A stretch of 50,565 bases of DNA from STF1-138 sp035356975 (GTDB lineage Bacteria > Patescibacteriota > Patescibacteriia > UBA1558 > S5-K13). The translations under genes were made by a program, and so were the position numbers. Below the pieces are notes generated by a model. The model was not told the origin of the DNA. It did no database searches and saw only the letters and a program-made list of their open reading frames with translations. This document shows, piece after piece, positions 1 through 6,969 of this stretch. Where the stretch lies: the NCBI GenBank assembly GCA_035356975.1, contig DAORGW010000005.1, forward strand, positions 1-50,565. Direction: 5' to 3'. Numbering within the stretch: position 1 is the first letter of the stretch; each line of letters begins with the position of its first letter.

Positions 1-374
1 GGAATTATATCAAAGTATTCAACATTTTCTGGATTATAATTATAAAATTTATTTTCTTTAATTAGCTCTGGAAATTTTTTTATTTTTGTAATATCAATTA
101 TAATATCAAATATTTTTTGCAGTTGCTGTGTATCTTTTTTTAAAACACAACCTGTCAAAATTTTTATTGCAGATTTTTTAATCTTCTTTTTTCTAAAAAT
201 TTCATAAACTTTATTAACGGCACTTTGTCTTACGCTACATGCTAAAATTACAATTAAATCCGCATCACAAATATTTTCTGTTTTTTTATATTTTAGAGAT
301 TCAAAAACAGAGGACACACGCTGCGCGTCTGATTTGTTCATATCACAACCAAAATATTTTATGTAATAGTTCAT
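1..374 (-). CDS. miaB: MiaB-like tRNA methylthiotransferase, N-terminal part (cut by window edge)
   Basis: Reading the minus strand from the ATG at 374-372 gives an open frame of 124 codons that runs off the left edge. It opens MNYYIKYFGCDMN and continues with a segment ADLIVILACSVRQSAVNKVY, which is the N-terminal UPF0004 domain of the MiaB/MtaB/RimO radical-SAM methylthiotransferases. Cys10, Cys46 and Cys76 match the three cysteines that hold the auxiliary [4Fe-4S] cluster. The radical-SAM CxxxCxxC and the TRAM domain would lie outside the window, so MiaB (ms2i6A37 of tRNA) is the likely member but MtaB or RimO cannot be excluded. The start lies 3 bp beyond the guaB stop, so the two genes are probably cotranscribed. 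Confidence 0.8.
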   Translation of the reverse strand, partial: MNYYIKYFGCDMNKSDAQRVSSVFESLKYKKTENICDADLIVILACSVRQSAVNKVYEIFRKKKIKKSAIKILTGCVLKKDTQQLQKIFDIIIDITKIKKFPELIKENKFYNYNPENVEYFDII

Positions 375-377
375 ATT

Positions 378-1796
378 TTATAACACTTCGTTGTCGTGAG
401 AATTTGATTCTCTTATTCCTGAATTAGTAATTCTTACAAATTCACAATTTCTTAGTTCTGTAATTACTTTTGCATTTCCATAACTCATTCCGGAACGTAA
501 CCCACCTATATATTTAGAAATTACATCTTTCACCGGTCCACGATATGGAACTTTTGCTTCAACTCCCTCTGGAGTAATTTTTGATAAATCTTCTTTGGCT
601 CCTGGACGAGATATTGCAGCAGTAAGCGATGCCATTCCACGAGAAATTTTATATTGTCTTCCATTGTAATTTATAACTGGTCCTGGAGTTTCTTCAGTTC
701 CAGATAATTGCCCACCAAGCATTACACTATCAGCACCAGCGGCAAGAGCCTTTACTAAGTCTCCTGGAATTTTTATTCCACCATCAGCAATCATTGGAAT
801 ATCATACTCACGACAAACAGGATAAATATCCATAATCGCAGTAAGTTGTGGCACACCAAATCCAGTTGTAATTCTTGTTGTACAAATTGACCCCGGTCCA
901 ATACCAACTTTTACACAATCTGCTCCTGCAGAAATTAAATCTTTTGCAGCATCTGATGTCGCAATATTTCCCGCAATTATCTCTAAATTAGGATATTTTT
1001 CTTTTATTTGTTTTAATACCTCAATTTCAATAATTGAATGTCCGTGAGCAATATCTAAATCAATAATATCGACTTCTGCTTCCACAAGTGCATCAACTCG
1101 CTCCATAAAATCTGAACCAACTCCAACCGCAGCTCCAACAAGCAATCTACCATTCTTATCTTTTGCCGCCAACTTATCATCAAAATTTTCTACTAAATCT
1201 TTTTTTGTAATTAAACCCAAAATGCTAAAATTTTCATCAACTATTGGAAGTTTCTCAATTTTATGTTTTGCAAAAAGTTCCTTAGCCCTCTCAATAGAAA
1301 TTTCATTTACTGCCGTTATTAAGCTGTGAGCTGGAGTCATTAAATCGCGTACAAATTTTTCTTCACCATTTTCTAAAATATAGTCTCTTTTTGTAATAAT
1401 TCCCAAAAGTTTTGTATCTCCTTCTTCACAAACTAAAAATCCAGAATATCCATACTCTTTTACTTTTGCTCGCAATTCTCTAATAGAGGAGTTGGGAGTT
1501 ATTGTAAATGGCTTACGCACAATCATACTTTGATGTCTTTTAACTTTCAAAACTTCTTTTGCTTGTGCTTCAATAGAACAAAATCTATGAATTATTCCAA
1601 TTCCTCCCATTCTGGCCATTGCAATTGCCATTTTACTCTCGGTAACAGTATCCATGTTTGATGAAATAATAGGAATATTTAGAGTTATATTTTTTGATAA
1701 TTTTGTAACAGTAGAAACATCACCACGTGATCTGATTTGTGACATTTTTGGAACAAGCAAAACATCATCATATGTTAAAGCTTCTCGTATTTGCAT
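378..1796 (-). CDS. guaB: IMP dehydrogenase
   Basis: Inosine-5'-monophosphate dehydrogenase (472 aa) makes XMP from IMP with NAD+, the committed step to GMP. The TIM-barrel starts at residue 1 (LTYDDVLLVP) and is interrupted at about residues 93-205 by a tandem CBS (Bateman) domain, which separates it from GMP reductase. The catalytic loop GPGSICTTR carries the nucleophile Cys305, and the mobile flap keeps the Tyr-Arg pair (VPYRGPV). The length is slightly under the usual 485-490 aa. The next gene on the same strand is the MiaB-like methylthiotransferase, 3 bp downstream. No Shine-Dalgarno sequence precedes the ATG. Confidence 0.96.
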   Translation of the reverse strand: MQIREALTYDDVLLVPKMSQIRSRGDVSTVTKLSKNITLNIPIISSNMDTVTESKMAIAMARMGGIGIIHRFCSIEAQAKEVLKVKRHQSMIVRKPFTITPNSSIRELRAKVKEYGYSGFLVCEEGDTKLLGIITKRDYILENGEEKFVRDLMTPAHSLITAVNEISIERAKELFAKHKIEKLPIVDENFSILGLITKKDLVENFDDKLAAKDKNGRLLVGAAVGVGSDFMERVDALVEAEVDIIDLDIAHGHSIIEIEVLKQIKEKYPNLEIIAGNIATSDAAKDLISAGADCVKVGIGPGSICTTRITTGFGVPQLTAIMDIYPVCREYDIPMIADGGIKIPGDLVKALAAGADSVMLGGQLSGTEETPGPVINYNGRQYKISRGMASLTAAISRPGAKEDLSKITPEGVEAKVPYRGPVKDVISKYIGGLRSGMSYGNAKVITELRNCEFVRITNSGIRESNSHDNEVL

Positions 1797-1864
1797 ATAA
1801 TATAGGTTTAATTTTAAGCCTTGTTTAGTTTACAATATTTTAAGAAAAAATGGAAATATTAAAT

Positions 1865-1894
1865 TTGACAAAATTTAATAGATATTAGTATTAT
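1865..1894 (+). promoter_or_regulatory. Sigma70-type promoter of the HD-domain gene
   Basis: TTGACA at 1865-1870 and TATTAT at 1889-1894 with an 18-bp spacer. It predicts transcription from about 1901, giving a leader of roughly 20 nt before the ATG at 1924. Confidence 0.6.
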
Positions 1895-1923
1895 ATAAAC
1901 AATAAATAATTAATAATATTAAT

Positions 1924-2937
1924 ATGGAAAAAGAAGCCCTAAATCTAAACAACGCAGAAAATGATTTAAATTATCCTATTTATCAACAAGAAGAAAATTT
2001 TACCAATGAAGACATTTCTCATAAAAAAGAAAAGGAAAAAAACCATGAATATTTTGAAATAATAGATACAAGAGAAGATTTTTATCGCAAAGATATAGAG
2101 GGCGAAACTGATGATAAATTAAGAAATATGAAAGAAATGAACTTATCTGTTTTAAAAAATCACAATCAAACCGTATTAGATTACGCAAATACAATTATTG
2201 AAACAATGCCAAATTTATCAGAAGAAGAAACCGCATGTGCAATTATAGCAACTATTTTACATGATAGCGGAAAATTAAATTCAACTCTAAAGGATCATCA
2301 TTTAGGTAGCGTGCAAAGAGCCAAAGAAATACTGGAACCAATGAGAGGAAGAAAAATAAATAATTTAGAAATTAATGAGGAATCAATACAAACAATATTA
2401 AATGCCATAGAAAGACACATGAATCATCCATTTATGGTCAACATAATAAATGGGGGAGAGAAATATCCTGAACCAGAAAATATAATTGATAAAATAGTTT
2501 TTGATGCAGATATGTTAGCCAACATAAGTTTTAAAAATGTTGGATTTAGATTAGCAACTAGCGACTTTCTGGCAAGAGATGAAAAAGATGCCACAGAAAA
2601 AAATATAACAACACTAGAACAAAGCTTTAGAAATGTTTTATATGACAAAAATGGAGTTGGAGATGTTGTAAATGTAATAACCTCAAATGAGGGTAAAAAA
2701 ATTGCAGAAAATACTGCTAATAAATTATATATGATTTTTGAAGATTTTAAATCTAGAGGAGTTTTTGAAAAAATACAAGATATGTTTTCTGAAAATGGAA
2801 CATTTAGCGTAGAAACAATCTTAAAAAGAGGTGGGGGGCAATTAGATGTTATCAAAAAAATAATAAACGAAGAAATAGAAAATTCCTGCATTGCACTTAA
2901 AATAGATAAAACATTAACAAAATACTTTCAAATATAA
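1924..2937 (+). CDS. HD-domain phosphohydrolase-like protein
   Basis: A 337-aa soluble protein. Residues 1-60 are charged and low in complexity. From about residue 75 it has an HD-type metal-dependent phosphohydrolase fold: a His near residue 80, the His-Asp pair at 113-114 (ATILHDSGKLN), His125/126, a further ERHMNHP motif near 165, and the closing Asp in DADMLANIS near 190. This order of ligands fits the HD superfamily. The substrate cannot be read from the sequence; nucleotide or cyclic-dinucleotide hydrolysis is only a family-level expectation. It is a single-gene unit with its own promoter. The acidic, disordered-looking N-terminus resembles that of the protein encoded at 30552-31400. 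Confidence 0.75.
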   Translation: MEKEALNLNNAENDLNYPIYQQEENFTNEDISHKKEKEKNHEYFEIIDTREDFYRKDIEGETDDKLRNMKEMNLSVLKNHNQTVLDYANTIIETMPNLSEEETACAIIATILHDSGKLNSTLKDHHLGSVQRAKEILEPMRGRKINNLEINEESIQTILNAIERHMNHPFMVNIINGGEKYPEPENIIDKIVFDADMLANISFKNVGFRLATSDFLARDEKDATEKNITTLEQSFRNVLYDKNGVGDVVNVITSNEGKKIAENTANKLYMIFEDFKSRGVFEKIQDMFSENGTFSVETILKRGGGQLDVIKKIINEEIENSCIALKIDKTLTKYFQI

Positions 2938-2940
2938 AAA

Positions 2941-2963
2941 GTCTGACTTTTTTAGGGTCAGAC
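2941..2963 (-). terminator. Intrinsic terminator for the minus-strand gene at 2982-3242
   Basis: GTCTGAC and GTCAGAC form a perfect 7-bp stem with a 9-nt loop. Read on the minus strand the stem is followed by TTTTT, so it serves the minus-strand gene ending at 2982; the plus strand lacks a U-tract. It lies 3 bp after the stop of the HD gene, between converging genes. Confidence 0.7.
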
Positions 2964-2981
2964 AAATTAGAACAAAAATAA

Positions 2982-3242
2982 TCAATAATTAATTTTGATT
3001 ATTTTTGATGACTGAAAAATGATTCCACGATCTACGGACATTAGTACCAAATACTTATTAATCCTAGGGGTCCGAGAACCCAAACTCATAAAATTAATAT
3101 TTTCTACAAGTTCATCAAAGAAAAGTATTTGTCCTTGGTCCACCAGAGCATCATTTAAATAAAGTGAATCCTCTCCATTAGATGATCTAATATCAAACTC
3201 TGATGTTTCAGTGATTATTTTCATTTTATCCTCCCAATTCAT
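2982..3242 (-). CDS. Small hypothetical protein (86 aa)
   Basis: An unrecognised soluble protein beginning MNWEDKMKIITETSEF. It has no membrane segment, signal peptide or cysteine motif, and its alternating hydrophobic pattern suggests a small beta-rich domain. Support for a real gene comes from a well-placed terminator 20 bp downstream and a divergent intergenic region with operator-like repeats upstream. The alternative internal start MKIITETSEF (6 residues later) is equally possible. Transcription diverges from the zinc-ribbon gene at 3408. Confidence 0.5.
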   Translation of the reverse strand: MNWEDKMKIITETSEFDIRSSNGEDSLYLNDALVDQGQILFFDELVENINFMSLGSRTPRINKYLVLMSVDRGIIFQSSKIIKINY

Positions 3243-3298
3243 ATTTTTTGGTAATATAGAATATTAACATTATATTGAGAAAAGTCAATTTATTATCA

Positions 3299-3346
3299 AC
3301 CTGCGAGGTTGCCGACCTGCGAGGTTGAGCACCTGCGAGGTCGACC
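3299..3346. repeat. Three palindromic units in 16-bp register
   Basis: ACCTGCGAGGT occurs at 3299-3309, 3315-3325 and 3331-3341, exactly 16 bp apart. Each unit is itself an inverted repeat (ACCT-GCG-AGGT). The block is GC-rich inside a very AT-rich region and lies between two divergent genes (2982-3242 minus, 3408-4160 plus). Confidence 0.85.
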
Positions 3347-3379
3347 ATTTTACCTTTTATTTTCGTAATGGTAAAATGG
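3345..3379. promoter_or_regulatory. 10-bp inverted repeat upstream of the zinc-ribbon gene
   Basis: CCATTTTACC (3345-3354) and GGTAAAATGG (3370-3379) are perfect reverse complements with a 15-bp spacer. The right arm ends 7 bp before a TATAAT at 3387-3392, so it would sit between -35 and -10 of the promoter for the gene at 3408. That position suits an operator, but it could equally be a hairpin. It directly abuts the 16-bp repeat array. Confidence 0.55.
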
Positions 3380-3407
3380 AAATAGTTATAATTAATTATA
3401 AAAATAT

Positions 3408-4160
3408 ATGTTTTGTCATAAATGTGGAAAAGAATTATTAGAAAATGCAAAATTTTGTGATAACTGTGGCACAAAAATAAAAGAAAAAGAGGATAATTTA
3501 AAAAATATTCCAATTGAGAAAGAAAAAGATCTCATAAAAAAAGACGGCAATATAAATAAAACTCAATGGGGTGATTTAGCAATTACTTCTTTTATTTTAG
3601 GAATATTATCAATGCTCTTAGCATCAATAGGTATAATTCCATTAATAGCATTAATAGTTAGTATTTTTGCATTGATCAAAATGAAACAAATGAAAAAGAG
3701 TAGTAAAATTTTTACTATAATTGGTTTTATATTTGCTGTTCTTTATTGCATTAATTTTTTTATGGTTTTTAGTGCTATTGGACCGAATTTTTTGAATCTT
3801 AGGAAAGATTCTAAAACCAATCTTTATAATTATCCAAAAATAACGTGGATGGAATATAATAAAGCATGGGGTGGTACAAAATATGACGGAGATTGGACTA
3901 TAAATTGGGCATTTGAAAATGGTAGATATAAAAACGCCTGGGATTGTTATAGAGGATGTGAGATGCTTTTTACTGATAACGATAGTGGACATGGAGAAAT
4001 ACTTTTTTCAAGTCAAATGCCAACTCAAAATGGTTGTGATACTTGGCATAAAGTATCAAAAGAAATCAATTCTAGACTCGCTGGGACAAAATCATTTTGT
4101 ATAAATATATCTTGTGCTGATGGTAAAGTATCTGAACCATTGTGTTGGGAAAGTAATTAA
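3408..4160 (+). CDS. Zinc-ribbon membrane protein with DUF4190-like segment
   Basis: A 250-aa protein. Residues 1-23 form a zinc ribbon (CHKCGKELLENAKFCDNCG, two CxxC pairs). After a charged linker, residues 50-125 hold two or three hydrophobic helices (LAITSFILGILSMLLASIG and following) that resemble DUF4190 membrane segments. The remaining 120 residues are likely outside the membrane and contain several cysteines (DCYRGCEM, NGCDTW, NISCADG, PLCWES) that could pair. Function is unknown; the combination of a cytosolic zinc ribbon, membrane hairpins and an exposed domain recurs in small bacterial genomes. The predicted TATAAT at 3387-3392 leaves a leader under 10 nt. Confidence 0.7.
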   Translation: MFCHKCGKELLENAKFCDNCGTKIKEKEDNLKNIPIEKEKDLIKKDGNINKTQWGDLAITSFILGILSMLLASIGIIPLIALIVSIFALIKMKQMKKSSKIFTIIGFIFAVLYCINFFMVFSAIGPNFLNLRKDSKTNLYNYPKITWMEYNKAWGGTKYDGDWTINWAFENGRYKNAWDCYRGCEMLFTDNDSGHGEILFSSQMPTQNGCDTWHKVSKEINSRLAGTKSFCINISCADGKVSEPLCWESN

Positions 4161-4169
4161 TAAAAACAT

Positions 4170-4322
4170 ATGTTAGAATTTGTTATTGGTATACCTTTAA
4201 TTCTTCTTGTTGTAGTGTGTCTTTTTACAATAGCATCTGGAAAAGATGACGGATCTGTTAAAAATTTTTTGTTAGTTTTATTTTTATTTATAATAATAGC
4301 GCTTTGTGTTGCATTTCTCTAA
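4170..4322 (+). CDS. Small two-helix membrane protein (50 aa)
   Basis: An ATG at 4170 opens 50 codons ending TAA at 4320-4322. The translation has two hydrophobic stretches (about residues 3-22 and 32-49) joined by a short polar loop, ASGKDDGSVKN, giving a plausible membrane hairpin. It starts 9 bp after the zinc-ribbon gene and ends 13 bp before the next ATG, so it fits the operon spacing. There is no recognisable family; small size limits confidence. Confidence 0.45.
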   Translation: MLEFVIGIPLILLVVVCLFTIASGKDDGSVKNFLLVLFLFIIIALCVAFL

Positions 4323-4335
4323 AAAAAACAAAAAA

Positions 4336-4890
4336 ATGAAAAATAATAAAAAGAACGACCAAATTATATACAATAAACTAGTAAAAAAAGCTGAATTTAT
4401 AAATAATTTTTCCAACATCATTAAAAATGAAAGATCTCCATTGGGAAAATTATTATTACAAGAAAATTATATTTTCTTTAATATAATAAATCTTTTGCAC
4501 AATATTAAGCTTACAATTAATTATTCTATTAAAAATGAATTTGATAATAATAAAAAACTAAATAGTGTCGGTTATGCACTTATTAAACTACCGGGTGAAA
4601 AAATATTATTTAATAATTATACTCTAGGCAAAATTATTCAATTATTAAAACAGTTCATTAATTCTGATTCAAATATCATAAAAAAACTTGATAAATATAA
4701 CAAAAATAGAAATGAATTAACTCACAAAATGTTTGAAAAATATAACGACATTAAAATTATCAGAAAGGATGCAAGAAAAATTATTATCGATGGAGAAAAA
4801 ATTTTGAAAAATATTAGTCGTTTAAGTGATGAGTTTCGGGAGAACGCCTTTGCATTAATGGAAAAATATCACATAGACGAATCCGAATAA
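4336..4890 (+). CDS. Hypothetical helical protein (184 aa)
   Basis: An unrecognised, lysine/asparagine-rich protein, predicted mostly alpha-helical with no membrane segment or signal peptide. I choose the ATG at 4336 (MKNNKKNDQ) over the GTG at 4306, because the GTG would overlap the preceding small membrane gene. The C-terminal half (KLDKYNKNRNELTHKMFEKY) looks like a helical bundle, and the RNELTH segment recalls HEPN/abortive-infection-type helical proteins, but the similarity is too weak to name a function. A shared terminator separates it from the converging thrS. Confidence 0.55.
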   Translation: MKNNKKNDQIIYNKLVKKAEFINNFSNIIKNERSPLGKLLLQENYIFFNIINLLHNIKLTINYSIKNEFDNNKKLNSVGYALIKLPGEKILFNNYTLGKIIQLLKQFINSDSNIIKKLDKYNKNRNELTHKMFEKYNDIKIIRKDARKIIIDGEKILKNISRLSDEFRENAFALMEKYHIDESE

Positions 4891-4906
4891 TCAAAATTTT
4901 ACAATT

Positions 4907-4937
4907 AAAAAAGCACAGTCCTCAAACCGTGCTTTTT
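4907..4937. terminator. Bidirectional intrinsic terminator
   Basis: AAAAAGCACAGT and ACCGTGCTTTTT pair with one G-U around a short loop, flanked by A-runs on the left and T-runs on the right. It can therefore stop transcription from both sides: the plus-strand gene ending at 4890 and thrS ending at 4951. Confidence 0.8.
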
Positions 4938-4950
4938 CTTTTATCTAAAA

Positions 4951-6720
4951 TTACAAATTCAAATCTCTATTCTGTATTTTCTCTAACATATCTTTCACAA
5001 ATTTCTCTTTATCAATTTCTACTAAATCTTTTTCACCACGAAATCTGACTGATAATTTTGGAGAGGAAATTTCTTTATCACCAATGACTAATACATAAGG
5101 AACTTTTTCATGTGATGACTTTCTAATTTTGTTCCCAACTGTTTCACTTGTATCATCAATTTCAACTCTTATTCCGAACTTTTTAAATTCGTTTGCCAAT
5201 TCTTTGCAATGTTTAATATGTGATTCACCAACAGAAATTATCTTTACCTGAACAGGACAGAGCCATAGAGGAAAAGCACCAGCAAAATGTTCAACCAAAA
5301 CTCCTAAAAATCTTTCAACGCTTCCTAAAATTGCACGATGAATCATAACTGGTCTCATTTTCTGATTATTTGGTGCTTCATAAGTTAAATCAAATTTCTC
5401 TGGCATTTGGAAATCAAGCTGAATTGTTCCACACTGCCAACTTCTCCCAATTGCGTCTTTTAAATGAAAATCAATTTTAGGACCATAAAAAGCACCATCA
5501 CCTTCATTTAATTTATATTCTTTATTCATTGAGTCAAGAACTTCTTTTAAAGTATCCTCAGCTAATTTCCAAAGTTCTGGATCTCCCATTGCTTTTTCTG
5601 GTTTAGTGGATAATTCCATATGATATGAAAATCCAAAAGTAGAGTACACTTCATCGGCTAAATTTATTAAGTCTTTAATTTCATCTTTCATTTGTTCTTT
5701 TGTGCAGAATACGTGAGCATCATCTTGGGTAAAAAATCTTACTCTAAACAATCCTGATAAAACTCCTGATAATTCATGTCTGTGACAAATTCCAAATTCT
5801 CCTGCACGAAGTGGTAAATCCCTATAAGAATATTGATGTGCTTTATATATAAGCATATTTCCAGGACAATTCATTGGTTTAACCGCATAATCAGCTTCAT
5901 CAATTTTTGTAAAATACATATTATCTTTGTAATGATCCCAGTGTCCTGATTGAAGCCACAAGGATTTATTCAAAATTATTGGAGTTTTATTTATTTCATA
6001 ATTTCTCTCATACATTTTTTCTGTCAAAAATTCAACCAACTTATTCCAAATAATTGATCCTTTTGAGTGGAAAAATGGCATTCCAGGTGCTTCCTCATGA
6101 AAACTAAATAAATCTAATTCTTTTCCAATTTTTCTATGATCACGTTTCTCAGCTTCTTCTAATAATTTTAAATACTCATCTAATTCCTTTTGACAACTAA
6201 ATGCAACTGCATAAATTCTTGTTAACATTTTATTTTTTTCGCTTCCACGCCAATAAGCACCAGCAAGTTTTGTTAATTTAAATGCACAATCTTTTAATTC
6301 AGAAGTTTTTTCAACATGTGGACCACGACACAAATCAACAAATTCTCCACTTTTATAAATTGAAACTTTATCAACAGTTCCGAAGTTTTCTTCAGTAACT
6401 GCGGTTGTCCCATGTTTATCTAAATCTTTTAAAAGTTCAACTTTATAATCTTGTTTTAATTTTGTAAATAACTTCACTGCTTCTTTTAATTTCATTTCTT
6501 CTCGCTCAAATTTCAAATCTGATGAAATAATTTTTTTCATTTCACTTTCAATTTTTCCTAAAACTTCTTCTGAGATAGAGGAGTTTAATTCAAAATCATA
6601 ATAGAATCCATTTTCAATACTTGGACCTACTCCAAATTTTGCTTTTGGATAAAGATTTAAAACCGCACTTGCCATAACATGAGCAAGTGAATGTCTTAAT
6701 AATTCAATGTCTTTTTTCAT
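4951..6720 (-). CDS. thrS: Threonyl-tRNA synthetase lacking the TGS domain
   Basis: Class II ThrRS (589 aa), which charges tRNA-Thr. The protein starts directly at the N2 editing domain, whose catalytic set is complete: H10-x3-H14 (HSLAH) and C131-x3-H135 (CRGPH). The catalytic core carries the zinc ligands Cys285 (MNCPGN) and His336 (DDAHVF), with the third in MIHRAILG. An anticodon-binding domain ends the protein. The usual N-terminal TGS domain of about 60 residues is absent; the region upstream of the ATG is an untranslated leader, so this is a real compaction and not a misplaced start. Expression is predicted to be controlled by the T-box at 6744-6927. Confidence 0.97.
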   Translation of the reverse strand: MKKDIELLRHSLAHVMASAVLNLYPKAKFGVGPSIENGFYYDFELNSSISEEVLGKIESEMKKIISSDLKFEREEMKLKEAVKLFTKLKQDYKVELLKDLDKHGTTAVTEENFGTVDKVSIYKSGEFVDLCRGPHVEKTSELKDCAFKLTKLAGAYWRGSEKNKMLTRIYAVAFSCQKELDEYLKLLEEAEKRDHRKIGKELDLFSFHEEAPGMPFFHSKGSIIWNKLVEFLTEKMYERNYEINKTPIILNKSLWLQSGHWDHYKDNMYFTKIDEADYAVKPMNCPGNMLIYKAHQYSYRDLPLRAGEFGICHRHELSGVLSGLFRVRFFTQDDAHVFCTKEQMKDEIKDLINLADEVYSTFGFSYHMELSTKPEKAMGDPELWKLAEDTLKEVLDSMNKEYKLNEGDGAFYGPKIDFHLKDAIGRSWQCGTIQLDFQMPEKFDLTYEAPNNQKMRPVMIHRAILGSVERFLGVLVEHFAGAFPLWLCPVQVKIISVGESHIKHCKELANEFKKFGIRVEIDDTSETVGNKIRKSSHEKVPYVLVIGDKEISSPKLSVRFRGEKDLVEIDKEKFVKDMLEKIQNRDLNL

Positions 6721-6743
6721 ATATTTATAAATTATTTATCAAT

Positions 6744-6927
6744 AAAAAAATCCCAAAAAACTTACCAGTTTGGGACCCTATTTGCTCTTCCAAGGAGCTG
6801 GGGTGGTTCCACCCAAATTCTCTACTAAGTTCATGAAACTTAATAAAGCACTTTGTAGATTGTCTTAAAGTTTAGGACTTTCGTCACTCTTGCGAGTACT
6901 GGCTTGGTAAACCAATCAATCACTTCT
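6744..6927 (-). promoter_or_regulatory. T-box riboswitch (threonine) with terminator, leader of thrS
   Basis: On the minus strand the leader contains the T-box core: TTTGGG (6817-6812), the 7-nt bulge TGGAACC (6811-6805), ACCC (6804-6801), an apical hairpin GCTC...GAGC, then GGGT (6778-6775) and CCCAAA (6774-6769). This is the canonical antiterminator: helix A1, UGGNACC bulge, helix A2. The same CCCAAA strand instead pairs with TTTGGGA (6757-6751), followed by seven T, to form the competing terminator. A stem-III-like hairpin AAGTT/AACTT lies just before. The bulge UGGA matches the UCCA acceptor end of both tRNA-Thr genes in this window. The 5' domain before stem III is only about 85 nt; it contains hairpins with GCAA and GAAA loops, and I cannot assign the specifier codon with confidence. 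Confidence 0.85.
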
Positions 6928-6934
6928 GAATGAA

Positions 6935-6963
6935 AGTATATCAAAATATTATAGAATAGTCAA
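6935..6963 (-). promoter_or_regulatory. Sigma70-type promoter of thrS
   Basis: On the minus strand TTGACT (6963-6958), a 17-bp spacer, and TATACT (6940-6935). Predicted start near 6927, so the transcript begins with the T-box leader. It lies just after the typA stop, which makes thrS independent of typA. Confidence 0.75.
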
Positions 6964-6969
6964 ATAATT

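Noticed and set aside
3226..3513. 95-codon minus-strand frame through the repeat array
   Set aside because: It crosses the divergent promoter region and overlaps the starts of two better-supported genes; its composition follows the repeat rather than a protein.
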